A DNA stretch of 64,000 nucleotides from Enterococcus raffinosus (GTDB taxonomy: Bacteria > Bacillota > Bacilli > Lactobacillales > Enterococcaceae): positions 1 through 64,000 of the forward strand of contig NZ_JAHLOS010000003.1 in NCBI RefSeq assembly GCF_018917525.1, written 5' to 3'. Of this stretch, positions 43,817 to 52,548 are shown piece after piece. Position 1 is the stretch's first letter. Each line of letters opens with the position of its first letter. Under the pieces are notes generated by a model. The model did no database searches, was not told the origin of the DNA, and worked only from the letters and a program-made list of their open reading frames with translations. Made by a program: the position numbers and the translations under genes.

Positions 43817-44041
43817 AATTTATTAACAGAACTTGCTAACTCTGAATTTGACGTAATTGACTATTCACGAGAAACTCAAAACTAAGCAGAGGAGTATCCG
43901 CAAATTTTGATGGGATTTTATAAAAAGATAAAGACTACTGATATTTTTTTCTTATTTAATTATGATAAGAGAGGATATTCGTCGAAAGATCGCTGTTCTT
44001 CAAATGAGTCGACGGATTTAGAAACAAGTAAGGAGCTGTGA
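43817..44041 (+). pseudogene. Decayed gene fragment with in-frame stop
   Basis: One frame reads NLLTELANSEFDVIDYSRET, a TAA stop, AEEYPQILMGFYKKIKTTDI and then FFLFNYDKRGYSS to a TGA. The segment looks like real protein. The 'DIFFLFNYDKRGY' part is reminiscent of nucleoside 2-deoxyribosyltransferase-type proteins (…NxKxGYIG), but that is a weak resemblance. The remaining part of the 43654-44073 gap holds no other gene. Confidence 0.4.
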
Positions 44042-44068
44042 CGAAATTTTTGTCACAGCTCTTTTTTT
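44033..44068. terminator. Terminator after the decayed fragment and rrf2-type gene
   Basis: A perfect ten-base stem GAGCTGTGAC / GTCACAGCTC, nine-base loop and seven T. Confidence 0.9.
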
Positions 44069-44073
44069 GATTT

Positions 44074-44541
44074 TTATAAAAAATCTTGAATCAGCTTCTT
44101 ATTTTCCGGTCTTTTATCAATTTCCAGTTTGGCGATTTTGTGGATTAACATATCAAGCGTAATCTCATTCATTTCTTCTTCTACTTTTTTCTGCAGCGCA
44201 TCGTATTTTTCGCTAAGCACTTCTTGAATATTTGCGCCAACGATACAATTCGGATTTGTTTTAGGATCTACTTGAATCAAGTTCGTATTTCCCTCAATAC
44301 TTTTATAAATTTCTAATAGCGTGATATTTTCCGGTCGTTTTGCGAGAGTGGGGTTTGGTTTTCCGATTCGTGTGAGGATCAGCCCAGATTTTTTTAGTTG
44401 GCTCATGATTTTTCGAACATTTGCTGGATTCGTTTCCACACTTTTAGCAATCATTTCACTAGATAGCGCATCAGTTCCTTTGCAGATTTCAATATAAGCA
44501 AGGATGTGGATGGCATCACTGAATTGTATCGAGTATTTCAT
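44074..44541 (-). CDS. Rrf2-family transcriptional regulator
   Basis: The start at 44541 (MKYSIQFSDAIHILAYIEIC) has GGAGCTGAGG upstream, giving 155 residues. The Rrf2 winged helix contains IAKSVETNPANVRKIMSQLKKSGLI. The C-terminal region has only one Cys (NPNCIVG), so it lacks the three-Cys cluster of Fe-S Rrf2 proteins such as IscR or NsrR and resembles B. subtilis YwnA. It diverges from the NmrA-like oxidoreductase gene, its probable target. Confidence 0.85.
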   Translation of the reverse strand: MKYSIQFSDAIHILAYIEICKGTDALSSEMIAKSVETNPANVRKIMSQLKKSGLILTRIGKPNPTLAKRPENITLLEIYKSIEGNTNLIQVDPKTNPNCIVGANIQEVLSEKYDALQKKVEEEMNEITLDMLIHKIAKLEIDKRPENKKLIQDFL

Positions 44542-44647
44542 GACCTCAGCTCCTTTTGTAATTTTCTTTCTTGACATATCTTATCATACTACTTATGATT
44601 ATAGGTGTAAATTATAAATGTACAGCAAAAGAAAAGGAGCGGATTAT

Positions 44648-45493
44648 ATGAATTATTTGGTAACAGGTGCAACTGGAGGATTCGGAAATCATGCATTGGA
44701 CTTCTTGAAAAAAAGTATTTCAACCTCGGAGATTTTTGCTTTGGTTCGAAGTGAAGCAAAAGCTGAAGCTTTAAAAAGGGCTGGTATACATGTTCGAATC
44801 GGTGATTATGGGGATAAGGAGGCTATGGAAAGAGTATTTGAAGGAATTGATCGTGTGCTGTTTGTGTCTGGTGCTCCAGGCAATCGACAGAAGGAGCACG
44901 CAAATGTGGTTGAATCAGCGATAAAAGCAGGAGTATCTTACATTGCTTATACAAGTTTTGCTGAAGCGGACAAAGCAACTAGTCCTTTAGCTGAGGATCA
45001 TCTTTTTACAGAACGATTGATTGAAAAAGCAGGCATCTCGCATACATTTTTGCGTAATAATTGGTATTTAGAGAATGAATTGCCGTTAGTCGAAGCGGCT
45101 ATGAATAGTGGGAAATTTGTTTATGCGGCTGGAAATGGAAAAACAGGTTGGGCGATGAAAAGAGAATACGCAGAGGTGGCTGCAAAGGCTCTACTAGGAG
45201 CTGACTATCCAGCCATTTTAGAACTTTCTGGAAAACCAGTAAACTATAACACTTTGGCGAACGCGCTAAAAAAAGCGACAGGAAAAGAGTTTGAAGTAAT
45301 AAGTTCAGATGATTCAGGTTTTATTAATCATTTAGTTGCCAACGGAATGCCTCAATCGGTCGCAGAACTATTTTTATCCTTCCAATATGATATTAAAAAT
45401 AATCAACTAGATGTTACTTCTACGGATTTCGAAAAAGCATTAGGCAGACCACTAATGAGTTTGGAAGCAGGATTTAAAGAGCTTTTGCATTGA
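44648..45493 (+). CDS. NmrA-like NAD(P)H:quinone oxidoreductase (QorB/YtfG type SDR)
   Basis: ATG 44648 has AAAGGAGCGGA upstream, giving 281 residues. An atypical short-chain dehydrogenase with the NAD(P) loop VTGATGGFGNHALDFL, LVRSEAKAEALKRAGIHVRIGDYGD, VLFVSGAPG and HTFLRNNWYLENEL. QorB-type enzymes reduce quinones with NADPH and are controlled by redox- or electrophile-sensing regulators. The divergent Rrf2 gene with only about 105 bases between starts suggests such control. Confidence 0.85.
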   Translation: MNYLVTGATGGFGNHALDFLKKSISTSEIFALVRSEAKAEALKRAGIHVRIGDYGDKEAMERVFEGIDRVLFVSGAPGNRQKEHANVVESAIKAGVSYIAYTSFAEADKATSPLAEDHLFTERLIEKAGISHTFLRNNWYLENELPLVEAAMNSGKFVYAAGNGKTGWAMKREYAEVAAKALLGADYPAILELSGKPVNYNTLANALKKATGKEFEVISSDDSGFINHLVANGMPQSVAELFLSFQYDIKNNQLDVTSTDFEKALGRPLMSLEAGFKELLH

Positions 45494-45544
45494 TGGATAC
45501 ACAGACTTTTTTGTCTAAGCATTATAAAACAGCTAGATAAGCCT

Positions 45545-45580
45545 AAAATGACTATTCCTTCTTTGGAATAGTCATTTTTA
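45545..45580. terminator. Bidirectional terminator
   Basis: A perfect 14-base stem AAAATGACTATTCC / GGAATAGTCATTTT with a six-base loop, between converging genes. Confidence 0.9.
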
Positions 45581-45606
45581 GTAAATGAAAAACTTGTATG
45601 GAGATA

Positions 45607-46207
45607 CTAATCAGAAATGATTTCATACATAATGGCAAGATCTTCCGCCGCCATTCGAACCTTTGATTTTTCAATCAAAATATTTTTACCAGTCAGTCAT
45701 GATGTAAGAGGGCATGATTCGGATATTTTGATAGTAAAGTTCAGTGTTTCGCAATTTATAGGTGGAGATTGCTGGGACAATATTTCTTTTTGTAGACTTT
45801 TTGGTGATCCGATTAAAGCATTTTTTTGCGACATCGCCCATCAACATAATTACTTGAACATTTGGAAAAAGGGTCAATTCCTTTTCTAAATAAGGCAAAC
45901 TTTTTTCGATGCTGTCATTAGAGATTGTCGTTTCTAATTTTGGAATTTTTATCGCGTTAGTTAGATAAATACCGTAAGACAATATGTCTTGAATGTTTGT
46001 AACCTCGATACCGGCTTTTTGAAATAATGGTATTGTAGTTTCCATGTAAGCAGCATCTTCTAAACCGTAGAAATCATTGTTTGGATCAGCAGGAACCACT
46101 TCGTTAATCATAATCGCCTTTATTGATTTTGGATCGATATTAATATCGTTTAAATAAATCTGGTCATTTTCATCTACGTATTTCTCAATTTCTTGTTTGA
46201 TATTCAT
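45607..46207 (-). pseudogene. Frameshifted uracil-DNA-glycosylase-superfamily gene
   Basis: The frame from 46207 encodes 173 residues (INEVVPADPNNDFYG, VQVIMLMGDVAKKCFNRI, IRIMPSYIMT) with the pattern of small UDG-like proteins, and then meets TGA-TGG-TAA after a tandem duplication AGTCAGTC (45691-45698). Removing four bases restores MT-GKNILIEKSKVRMAAEDL, ending at TAG 45607, which is the normal tail of the family. The gene is therefore disrupted by a four-base duplication, or is in the off phase of a slippage site. The RBS AAAGGAGG is intact. Confidence 0.7.
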
Positions 46208-46333
46208 TTTGTGACCTCCTTTAGTTTAGTATACAAAAGAAATCTTGACAGTGAGTGTCCAGTTTAGATTGATTGCCAAAATAATTGAGCGATGCCCGAT
46301 TTTAATCACAATGAACTTATCGGCTGCTAAGCA

Positions 46334-46358
46334 GATTATTTTCCTTCATAAAATAATC
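46334..46358. promoter_or_regulatory. Candidate TetR operator upstream of ABC exporter
   Basis: GATTATTTT-CCTTCAT-AAAATAATC, a perfect nine-base dyad 43 bases before the permease start. It could bind the TetR protein encoded as third gene. A separate ACTTATC/GATAAGT pair flanks it (46315-46321, 46382-46388). Confidence 0.4.
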
Positions 46359-46400
46359 GTGTTAGGGTAATTTTATCAACTGATAAGTGGAGGTCTTTTT

Positions 46401-47462
46401 ATGTTTTTAGCGATTAATGAAATCAAACATTCGAAATTGCGTTACACGTTAGTAATGGGAGTCATGTTTTTGATTGCCTATCTGGTATTTTTTTTAACGG
46501 GGTTGGCTTATGGGCTGGCGCAAGATAATCGAACAGCAGTAGATAAATGGAATGCAGATTCCATTCTTTTAACAGAGGAAGCGAATAATAATCTCAATAT
46601 GTCAATGATACCGCTGAAAACTTTTGATGATGTAAAGGCAGATGAAAAAGCCTATCTTGCTCAAACAGCGGGAGTAATCAAAAGTGATGGGGGAGAAAAA
46701 ATTGATGTCAGCTTTTTTGGTATCGATAAGGATCAATTTCTGGCTCCAAAGCTGACTAGCGGAAAGATGTTTTCTTCTGATGATGAAGCAGTAGCGGATC
46801 GTTCGCTAAAGGATGAATACAATCTGAAGCTCGGTGAAACTGTTAAAATGGCAGGAAACGATAAAACATTAAAAATCGTTGGGTTCACGGATAATGCAAA
46901 ATTCAATGTAGCACCAGTGTTGTACACAACGATTGGTGCGTATCAGGAAATTCGCTTTGAAACACAAGGAACTAGTGAAAATACTCGAATCAACGCGATC
47001 ATTACTAGAGGAGATGTTCAATCAGTTCCAGATGATTTAGAGGAGACGGACATCAAGAGTTTTATCAATGATCTACCAGGTTACAGTGCACAGGTCTTGA
47101 CCTTTGGATTTATGATCGGTTTCTTGATCGTAATTGCTGCAATCGTCATAGGAATTTTCATCTATGTGTTAACGATGCAAAAGGCAGAAATATTTGGTGT
47201 GATGAAGGCTCAGGGAATTTCAAGTCGCTATATTTCAAATTCTGTAATTGCGCAAACATTCCTATTAGCGACTGTTGGGGTAGTGATTGGATTAGCAGCT
47301 ACGTTAGGAACAGCTCTGATATTACCAGATGCAGTGCCATTTCAGGTTAATATGTTGTTCTTTGGCGGAATCAGCATATTGATGATCTTAGTTGCTTTAA
47401 TTGGTGCGTTCTTCTCAGTGCGAACCATTGTAAAAATTGATCCATTGAAGGCAATCGGATAG
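46401..47462 (+). CDS. ABC transporter permease, FtsX/MacB-like (HrtB-type)
   Basis: 353 residues. One N-terminal transmembrane helix (about 15-38), an extracytoplasmic domain of about 190 residues, and three C-terminal helices (about 230-255, 280-305, 318-342): the type VII ABC (MacB/LolC) topology. The start MFLAINEIKHSKLRYTLVMG resembles heme-exporter HrtB and related permeases. Together with the following ATPase it would expel a membrane-inserted toxic compound, with heme a plausible but unproven substrate. Confidence 0.8.
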   Translation: MFLAINEIKHSKLRYTLVMGVMFLIAYLVFFLTGLAYGLAQDNRTAVDKWNADSILLTEEANNNLNMSMIPLKTFDDVKADEKAYLAQTAGVIKSDGGEKIDVSFFGIDKDQFLAPKLTSGKMFSSDDEAVADRSLKDEYNLKLGETVKMAGNDKTLKIVGFTDNAKFNVAPVLYTTIGAYQEIRFETQGTSENTRINAIITRGDVQSVPDDLEETDIKSFINDLPGYSAQVLTFGFMIGFLIVIAAIVIGIFIYVLTMQKAEIFGVMKAQGISSRYISNSVIAQTFLLATVGVVIGLAATLGTALILPDAVPFQVNMLFFGGISILMILVALIGAFFSVRTIVKIDPLKAIG

Positions 47463-47473
47463 GGGGAAGAAAA

Positions 47474-48160
47474 ATGAGTGCAATTGAATTTAAACAAGTA
47501 GAAAAATCATTTAAAGATGGCGATTCAACGATTGAAGCGTTGAAGGAAACAAATTTTTCAGTGGAAAAAGGGGAGTTCGTTGCCATTATTGGTCCGTCTG
47601 GTTCGGGAAAGAGTACATTTCTGACGATTGCAGGCGGTTTACAGGCCCCATCAGAAGGAGAAGTTCTGATCAACGATGATGATTTCAGCGAGAAGAAGGA
47701 AAAAGAACGGGCAAAATTACGCTTCAAGGAAATTGGTTTTATTTTGCAGGCGTCAAACTTAGTTCCATTTTTAACCGTCAAAAAGCAATTAAAGCTAGTC
47801 GACAAAGTTAGTAAAAGTGATAATTCGGAAATGGCGGAAAAATTATTCGAGCAATTGGATATCGCCAGTTTAGAAAATAAATATCCTGAAGAGCTTTCTG
47901 GCGGGGAACGTCAACGAGTCGCGATCGCTCGGGCGTTGTATCATGACCCAACGATTATTTTAGCCGATGAACCGACAGCCAGTCTGGACTCTGAGAAGGC
48001 TTATGAAGTTGTAAAAATTTTAGCCAAGGAAACCAAAGAAAAAAATAAGGCGACAATCATGGTCACTCATGATACTCGGCTGGTGAAATTCTGTGACCGA
48101 ATTTTAGAGATGAAGGATGGAGAATTAACAGAAAAAGACATTTCAGAAGCGAACGAATAA
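47474..48160 (+). CDS. ABC transporter ATP-binding protein, LolD/HrtA type
   Basis: 228 residues with Walker A IIGPSGSGKST, signature LSGGERQRVAIARAL, Walker B IILADEPTASLDSEK and H-loop MVTHDTRL. This is the MacB/LolD/HrtA subfamily. It lies 11 bases after the permease gene, with GGGGGAAG as ribosome site, and 46 bases before the TetR gene. Confidence 0.9.
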   Translation: MSAIEFKQVEKSFKDGDSTIEALKETNFSVEKGEFVAIIGPSGSGKSTFLTIAGGLQAPSEGEVLINDDDFSEKKEKERAKLRFKEIGFILQASNLVPFLTVKKQLKLVDKVSKSDNSEMAEKLFEQLDIASLENKYPEELSGGERQRVAIARALYHDPTIILADEPTASLDSEKAYEVVKILAKETKEKNKATIMVTHDTRLVKFCDRILEMKDGELTEKDISEANE

Positions 48161-48206
48161 CCTTATCGCGTATAATGATGGTATCAAATAAAAAAGAGGC
48201 GATTGG

Positions 48207-48743
48207 ATGTATGAAGAGATTTTAGATGTTGCTGAAGAATTATTTATGAAGCAAGGCTATAATGACACATCTACTAGGCAAATCGCGAAAATACTTGAGA
48301 TTACGCAACCAAATATTTATTACCATTTCAAAAATAAAGAAGAAATCTATTTTCAAGTAATGCAGCGATTGGCAAATGAAGTTGGGAAAAACCTATCGGA
48401 GCTTTCAGCTCAAGATATCAGTTTTGAGGAAAAAATCTTGGCAATGGCTTTCTATTTACAACAAAGGCATCCTTTCAGCCTTTTTATGATGATGCATGAT
48501 ATTCAGCATACGCTGAGTCCTGAAACAGCTCAAAAGTTATTTGTACTTTGGCAGAGCTCTTATAAACATCCTTTTCTTAAGGTATTTAACAATGAATCTC
48601 AAATAAGGGAGACGGTTGATCCGAATTTTGCTGTGAGTCAATTGTTTATCTTGATATCCGCTTACTTGGATTTACCTGTGAATGTGCGGCAAGAAAATTT
48701 GGAGAATGCAATTCAACTTTTTTTCCATGGTGTATTAAAATAA
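48207..48743 (+). CDS. TetR-family transcriptional regulator
   Basis: 178 residues. The N-terminal HTH covers about 20-45 (ARQIAKILEITQPNIYYHFKNKEEIY-like, standard TetR). The C-terminal half is a helical ligand pocket with several His and Met residues (FSLFMMMHDIQHTL). As last gene of the exporter operon it probably represses the operon until the substrate binds, as FhtR/HrtR do for heme exporters in related cocci; gene order differs from those known systems. Confidence 0.85.
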   Translation: MYEEILDVAEELFMKQGYNDTSTRQIAKILEITQPNIYYHFKNKEEIYFQVMQRLANEVGKNLSELSAQDISFEEKILAMAFYLQQRHPFSLFMMMHDIQHTLSPETAQKLFVLWQSSYKHPFLKVFNNESQIRETVDPNFAVSQLFILISAYLDLPVNVRQENLENAIQLFFHGVLK

Positions 48744-48746
48744 CGA

Positions 48747-48784
48747 AAAAAATCCCACTGCCATCTTCGACAGTGGGATTTTGC
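48747..48784. terminator. Bidirectional terminator
   Basis: AAAATCCCACTG / CAGTGGGATTTT with a ten-base loop, between converging genes. Confidence 0.9.
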
Positions 48785-49429
48785 TTAAGCTAAGACAGCT
48801 GCGATCATGTCTGGCAATTCTTTTTTCATGACACGTTTGGTATTTAGTGCATCTGTATAAGTAACAGTTTGATCTGCTGCGATGGTTGCCAATAATTGAC
48901 GGTCTTTCTTCGGTGGGTTATAAAATACCTCGATCGCTTTATCAGCATCAGACCATTCAGCAGAGTAATTTGCTTTTGATTTTAAAGATTGATTCAATGC
49001 TTCTGCTTGGTCTACGGTTACATCAGTACTAACAGGTTCCTTGACTACATCAGCCAAGATATCTTGAGCAAGCTCCGCTGCTTTGTCAGTATCCTCACTT
49101 TCAACAACAGGTTCTGATGTTTTAAAACTTTCTGACCATAAATTATAGATGCTGTTGGTCAATTGATTTAGGGTATTTGTTTGTGGTTTTTGAATATGAG
49201 CATTGACTAATTCTCTAAAGGAATGGTCATGCTCCGCACTTTGAATATGGCGAGTTTTTCCATCAGGAGTTGTCTCATCAAGGTGGATTTGATGTGTGTT
49301 CACTTTATCAAAATAGATTTTTACATCACTGTGGATGTGCTCACTCAGTGTTTTTTCCACTTGAGCAAAGGTTTTGTTGATTTGTTTGTTACGAATTTTG
49401 AGTGATTTTTTGATACTTTTTAAATTCAC
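48785..49429 (-). CDS. Hypothetical acidic protein, 214 residues
   Basis: A soluble protein with a basic start (MNLKSIKKSLKIRNKQINK), predicted long helices, an acidic middle (SEPVVESEDTDKAAELAQDI) and a C-terminal alpha/beta part (KAIEVFYNPPKKDRQLLATI). No signal peptide, membrane segment or motif that I recognise. The start may lie at ATG 49429, but no good ribosome site is visible there. Confidence 0.6.
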   Translation of the reverse strand: MNLKSIKKSLKIRNKQINKTFAQVEKTLSEHIHSDVKIYFDKVNTHQIHLDETTPDGKTRHIQSAEHDHSFRELVNAHIQKPQTNTLNQLTNSIYNLWSESFKTSEPVVESEDTDKAAELAQDILADVVKEPVSTDVTVDQAEALNQSLKSKANYSAEWSDADKAIEVFYNPPKKDRQLLATIAADQTVTYTDALNTKRVMKKELPDMIAAVLA

Positions 49430-49643
49430 GAGTATAATTCAGTCGCTTTCTTTTAAGAGTTGTACTAATCCGTTAGTATTATAGCATACTTCGTGAAAAA
49501 TGCAGTAGGAATACGATAAAATAGGTTATTTGATTCAAAAAAAGCGACTTTCAAATAAAATATTGAGTAATTCAACTTAAAAATGCTTAATTTTTTAGCA
49601 TACGATGACTGTTAGTGTGGGAAAAGGGGAAAGAACGGAGGTT

Positions 49644-49685
49644 AAAAAAATCTCAGCCGCTTTTACCTGAAGACAGCTGAGATTT
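49644..49685 (-). terminator. Terminator of dapH
   Basis: AAATCTCAGC / GCTGAGATTT with an 18-base loop and a T run on the minus strand. Confidence 0.8.
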
Positions 49686-49690
49686 CTTAC

Positions 49691-50392
49691 TTATCTTAAA
49701 TCATCTAAAAATTCAGTTTTACCAGGATCGATTTCATCCTTCATCTTGATGATCTTGGCAGGGGTGCCAGCGACAACGGCTCCAGCTGGAACGTCTTTGG
49801 TAACGACAGCACCGGCTGCAACAACGGCATCTTTTCCGATATGGACTCCCTCTAAAACAACGGCATTAGCTCCGACTAAAACATTGTCTTCTACGACAAC
49901 AGGTGAAGCACTAGGCGGCTCAAGTACGCCAGCCAACACCGCTCCTGCACCAATATGGGCATGTTTTCCAACAGTTGCACGTGCACCTAAAATAGCTCCC
50001 ATGTCGATCATCGTGCTTTCGCCGATGGAAGCGCCAATATTGATAATGGCCCCCATCATGATGACTGCTTTATCACCAATCTCTACACGATCACGAATCA
50101 ATGCACCAGGCTCGATTCGCGCATTGACACTTGAGATATCCAGCATTGGAATTGCTGAATTTCTGCGATCGTTCTCTACATGAACATCACTAATTTTTGT
50201 TTGTTGTTCGTTTAATACTTCTTGTACCGCTTGACTTTCACCAATCAAGATCCAGGTTTGTTCTTGACCGAAAAACTGAACTTTTTCTTTGGTGATTCCC
50301 GCTAAATTTCCTTGAACATAGGCTTTTACAGGGGTCGTTTTTTCGGCATTTTTAATAAATTTAGCAATTTCATAAGGATCGGTTAAAGTCAT
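49691..50392 (-). CDS. dapH: Tetrahydrodipicolinate N-acetyltransferase DapH
   Basis: A 233-residue left-handed beta-helix enzyme with about eight hexapeptide turns ([20 protein letters not shown], then [20 protein letters not shown]). The N-terminal DapH domain has [20 protein letters not shown]. It acetylates tetrahydrodipicolinate with acetyl-CoA in the acetylase branch of meso-DAP and lysine synthesis. The N-acetyl-DAP deacetylase is encoded 3.5 kb away. It follows dapB on the same strand but is separated by a 157-base tandem repeat. Confidence 0.95.
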   Translation of the reverse strand: MTLTDPYEIAKFIKNAEKTTPVKAYVQGNLAGITKEKVQFFGQEQTWILIGESQAVQEVLNEQQTKISDVHVENDRRNSAIPMLDISSVNARIEPGALIRDRVEIGDKAVIMMGAIINIGASIGESTMIDMGAILGARATVGKHAHIGAGAVLAGVLEPPSASPVVVEDNVLVGANAVVLEGVHIGKDAVVAAGAVVTKDVPAGAVVAGTPAKIIKMKDEIDPGKTEFLDDLR

Positions 50393-50401
50393 TGAATCTG
50401 C

Positions 50402-50741
50402 TCCTATCTCATATTGAAGTAATTATTTTTTCAAAAAGCGAAAAAATAAGTTTTATTTTCGCCACGTATATCATCCAACTAAAGATCTCGAATTAAAATT
50501 AGTCAATGATTCATGTCTTAATAGCAATTCAAGTATAACTGCCAAAAGTCGGACTGACATCCTATCTCATATTGAAGTAATTATTTTTCAAAAGGCGAAA
50601 AATAAGTTTTATTTTCGCCACGTATATCATCCAACTAAAGATTTAGAATTAAAATAGACAATGATTTATGTCTTAATAGCAATTCAAGTATAACTGCCAA
50701 AAGTTGGACTGACATCCTATCTCATACTAAGGTAATTATTT
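50402..50741. repeat. Tandem intergenic repeat between dapB and dapH (2.2 copies of about 157 bases)
   Basis: Copy 1 covers 50402-50559, copy 2 covers 50560-50714 and a partial third copy covers 50715-50741; each starts TCCTATCTCATATTGAAGTA. Copies differ at roughly a dozen positions. Each full copy contains a hairpin (GGCGAAAA..TTTTCGCC) and, on the minus strand, a TTTTGGCAGTTATACTTGAA segment that might be a promoter. It fills the whole dapB-dapH gap and holds no coding frame. Confidence 0.9.
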
Positions 50742-50752
50742 TGTCTCGTTTG

Positions 50753-51508
50753 TTATTTCTCATCAATCAATTTTTCCATATCGTACAAACCAGTCGCTTT
50801 ATCACTGATATATTTTGCGGCTTTTACTGCGCCACTAGCAAAGATATTTCGGGATAAAGCCAAGTGGTTCAACTCGATCACTTCATCAGGACCGGCATAG
50901 ATTACGGTGTGTTCACCAGGAATCGTACCGCCGCGAACGGCGTGAATACCTAATTCTGATAACGGATTTTCTAAATCATTACCATGGCGGCCATAAATAT
51001 AAGTTTTCTTTTCCTCTACCGCGTCATTTACCGCATCAGCTAATAATAACGCAGTTCCGCTAGGAGAATCCTTTTTCTGATTGTGGTGTTTTTCCACGAT
51101 TTCAATATTGAATTCTTCCTCTAAGACGGGTGTGATTTCGCGAATCGCTTTTGCTAAGAGATTGATCCCTAGAGACATATTGGCTGAGAAGAAGACGGCC
51201 GTTTGTTCTGCCGTTTTAGCTATTTGTTCTTTTACTTCATCAGTCAGACCGGTTGTGGCTACAACAACAGGGATTTTCTTTTCTGCACAATAATCCAAAA
51301 CAGCAGGGACTGCGGTATAGTGAGAAAAATCAATGACTACATCTGCATTTACCTGACAATCGTTGATTGCTTGAAAAGTAGGAAAGTCCGCTTCGAAGGC
51401 TTCACGATCAATTCCGGCAACGACTTGCATATTGGATTGATGCGCGATCATTGTCTGTAGAACCTGGCCCATGCGGCCATTGGCACCATTTAAGATAATA
51501 TCGATCAT
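50753..51508 (-). CDS. dapB: 4-Hydroxy-tetrahydrodipicolinate reductase DapB
   Basis: 251 residues. N-terminal Rossmann motif IILNGANGRMGQVLQ, ATTGLTDE and the catalytic EKHHNQKKDSPSGTALLLAD (His-His and Lys). It reduces the DapA product with NAD(P)H. Its start overlaps the dapA stop by four bases (ATGA), so translation is coupled. Confidence 0.95.
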   Translation of the reverse strand: MIDIILNGANGRMGQVLQTMIAHQSNMQVVAGIDREAFEADFPTFQAINDCQVNADVVIDFSHYTAVPAVLDYCAEKKIPVVVATTGLTDEVKEQIAKTAEQTAVFFSANMSLGINLLAKAIREITPVLEEEFNIEIVEKHHNQKKDSPSGTALLLADAVNDAVEEKKTYIYGRHGNDLENPLSELGIHAVRGGTIPGEHTVIYAGPDEVIELNHLALSRNIFASGAVKAAKYISDKATGLYDMEKLIDEK

Positions 51509-52395
51509 TTAGCAACCTCCAATCCATAAGCAGCCATTTCCTTTTTCAATCCTTCAACGGTTTCGTCTTTCGCTGCAGAAAGTGGGAGACGGAAGTTTGG
51601 TTCGATTTTTCCTAATAAACTCACACCTGTTTTGACTGGAATAGGATTTACTTCGCAGAAGATCGCATGAATCAATGGAATTTGTGCTAACTGAAGTTCT
51701 TTGGCTTTTGAAAAGTCGCCATCTAATAAGGCTTGTGTTAATTCATGGGTTTGCCGTGGGGCAATATTGGCGATTGTTGAAATAGAGCCTTTTCCACCAA
51801 GGGCCATGATCGGTAAGACTTGATCATCATTTCCAGAATAGATCGTAAAATCGTCTGGCATGATTCGTGCAATATCAGCAATTTGTGAGATATTCCCACT
51901 GGCTTCCTTAATTGCTACCACATTAGGAATTTCACCTAGGCGTTTCACCATTTGTGGTGTGATATTCATATTAGTACGTGAAGCAACAGAATATAGAATA
52001 ATCGGTAATTTCACGCTTTCAGCAATTTTTTGATAATGCAAAAAGAGGCCTTCATCTGATGCTTTATTATAATAAGGAGTCACGATCAATAGAGCATCGG
52101 CGCCAACTTTCTCAGCACCTGTCGATAATTCGATGGCATGCTGGGTATCGTTTACACCAGTTCCGGCAATAACTGGGATTCGTCCGTTCACCTTTTTGAC
52201 GACTGTCTCGATTACAGCAATATGTTCGTCATTGGCTAAAGTGGAAGCTTCGCCAGTAGTTCCGCAAGCGATGATTGCATCGGTTCCTTCACTGATCTGC
52301 CACTCGACTAGCTCCTCTAACTTCTTGTAATCAACAGCACCATCGGCTTTCATGGGCGTAACTAGAGCAACACCAGATCCTTCAAATATTCTCAA
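51505..52395 (-). CDS. dapA: 4-Hydroxy-tetrahydrodipicolinate synthase DapA
   Basis: TTG 52395 is chosen as start: AAGGAG lies nine bases upstream, and the family begins at this point (LRIFEGSGVALVTPM). 296 residues with GTTGEAST, the Schiff-base lysine in VVAIKEASGN and the tyrosine in IILYSVASRT. It condenses pyruvate and aspartate semialdehyde in the first committed step of DAP/lysine synthesis. It heads the dapA-dapB operon behind a consensus promoter. Confidence 0.95.
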   Translation of the reverse strand: MRIFEGSGVALVTPMKADGAVDYKKLEELVEWQISEGTDAIIACGTTGEASTLANDEHIAVIETVVKKVNGRIPVIAGTGVNDTQHAIELSTGAEKVGADALLIVTPYYNKASDEGLFLHYQKIAESVKLPIILYSVASRTNMNITPQMVKRLGEIPNVVAIKEASGNISQIADIARIMPDDFTIYSGNDDQVLPIMALGGKGSISTIANIAPRQTHELTQALLDGDFSKAKELQLAQIPLIHAIFCEVNPIPVKTGVSLLGKIEPNFRLPLSAAKDETVEGLKKEMAAYGLEVAK

Positions 52396-52455
52396 GGGAA
52401 ACAACTCCTTCTTCATTTTTTTCAAAGCCTTTGTAAAAAGGTCTTTAATAGTAGA

Positions 52456-52484
52456 ATTATATCTTAATTATGAGTGCCTGCCAA
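52456..52484 (-). promoter_or_regulatory. Promoter of dapA-dapB
   Basis: -35 TTGGCA (52479-52484), 17-base spacer, -10 TATAAT (52456-52461) on the minus strand. The short leader leaves no room for a lysine riboswitch or T-box. Confidence 0.85.
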
Positions 52485-52519
52485 CGAAAATCTCATGAAA
52501 TTTTTAATCAAAGAAAGTC

Positions 52520-52548
52520 AAAAAAACAAGGACGTCTAATGTCCTTGT
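52520..52548 (-). terminator. Terminator of the YrdB-like gene
   Basis: ACAAGGAC / GTCCTTGT stem, then seven T on the minus strand. The hairpin overlaps the stop codon. Confidence 0.85.
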
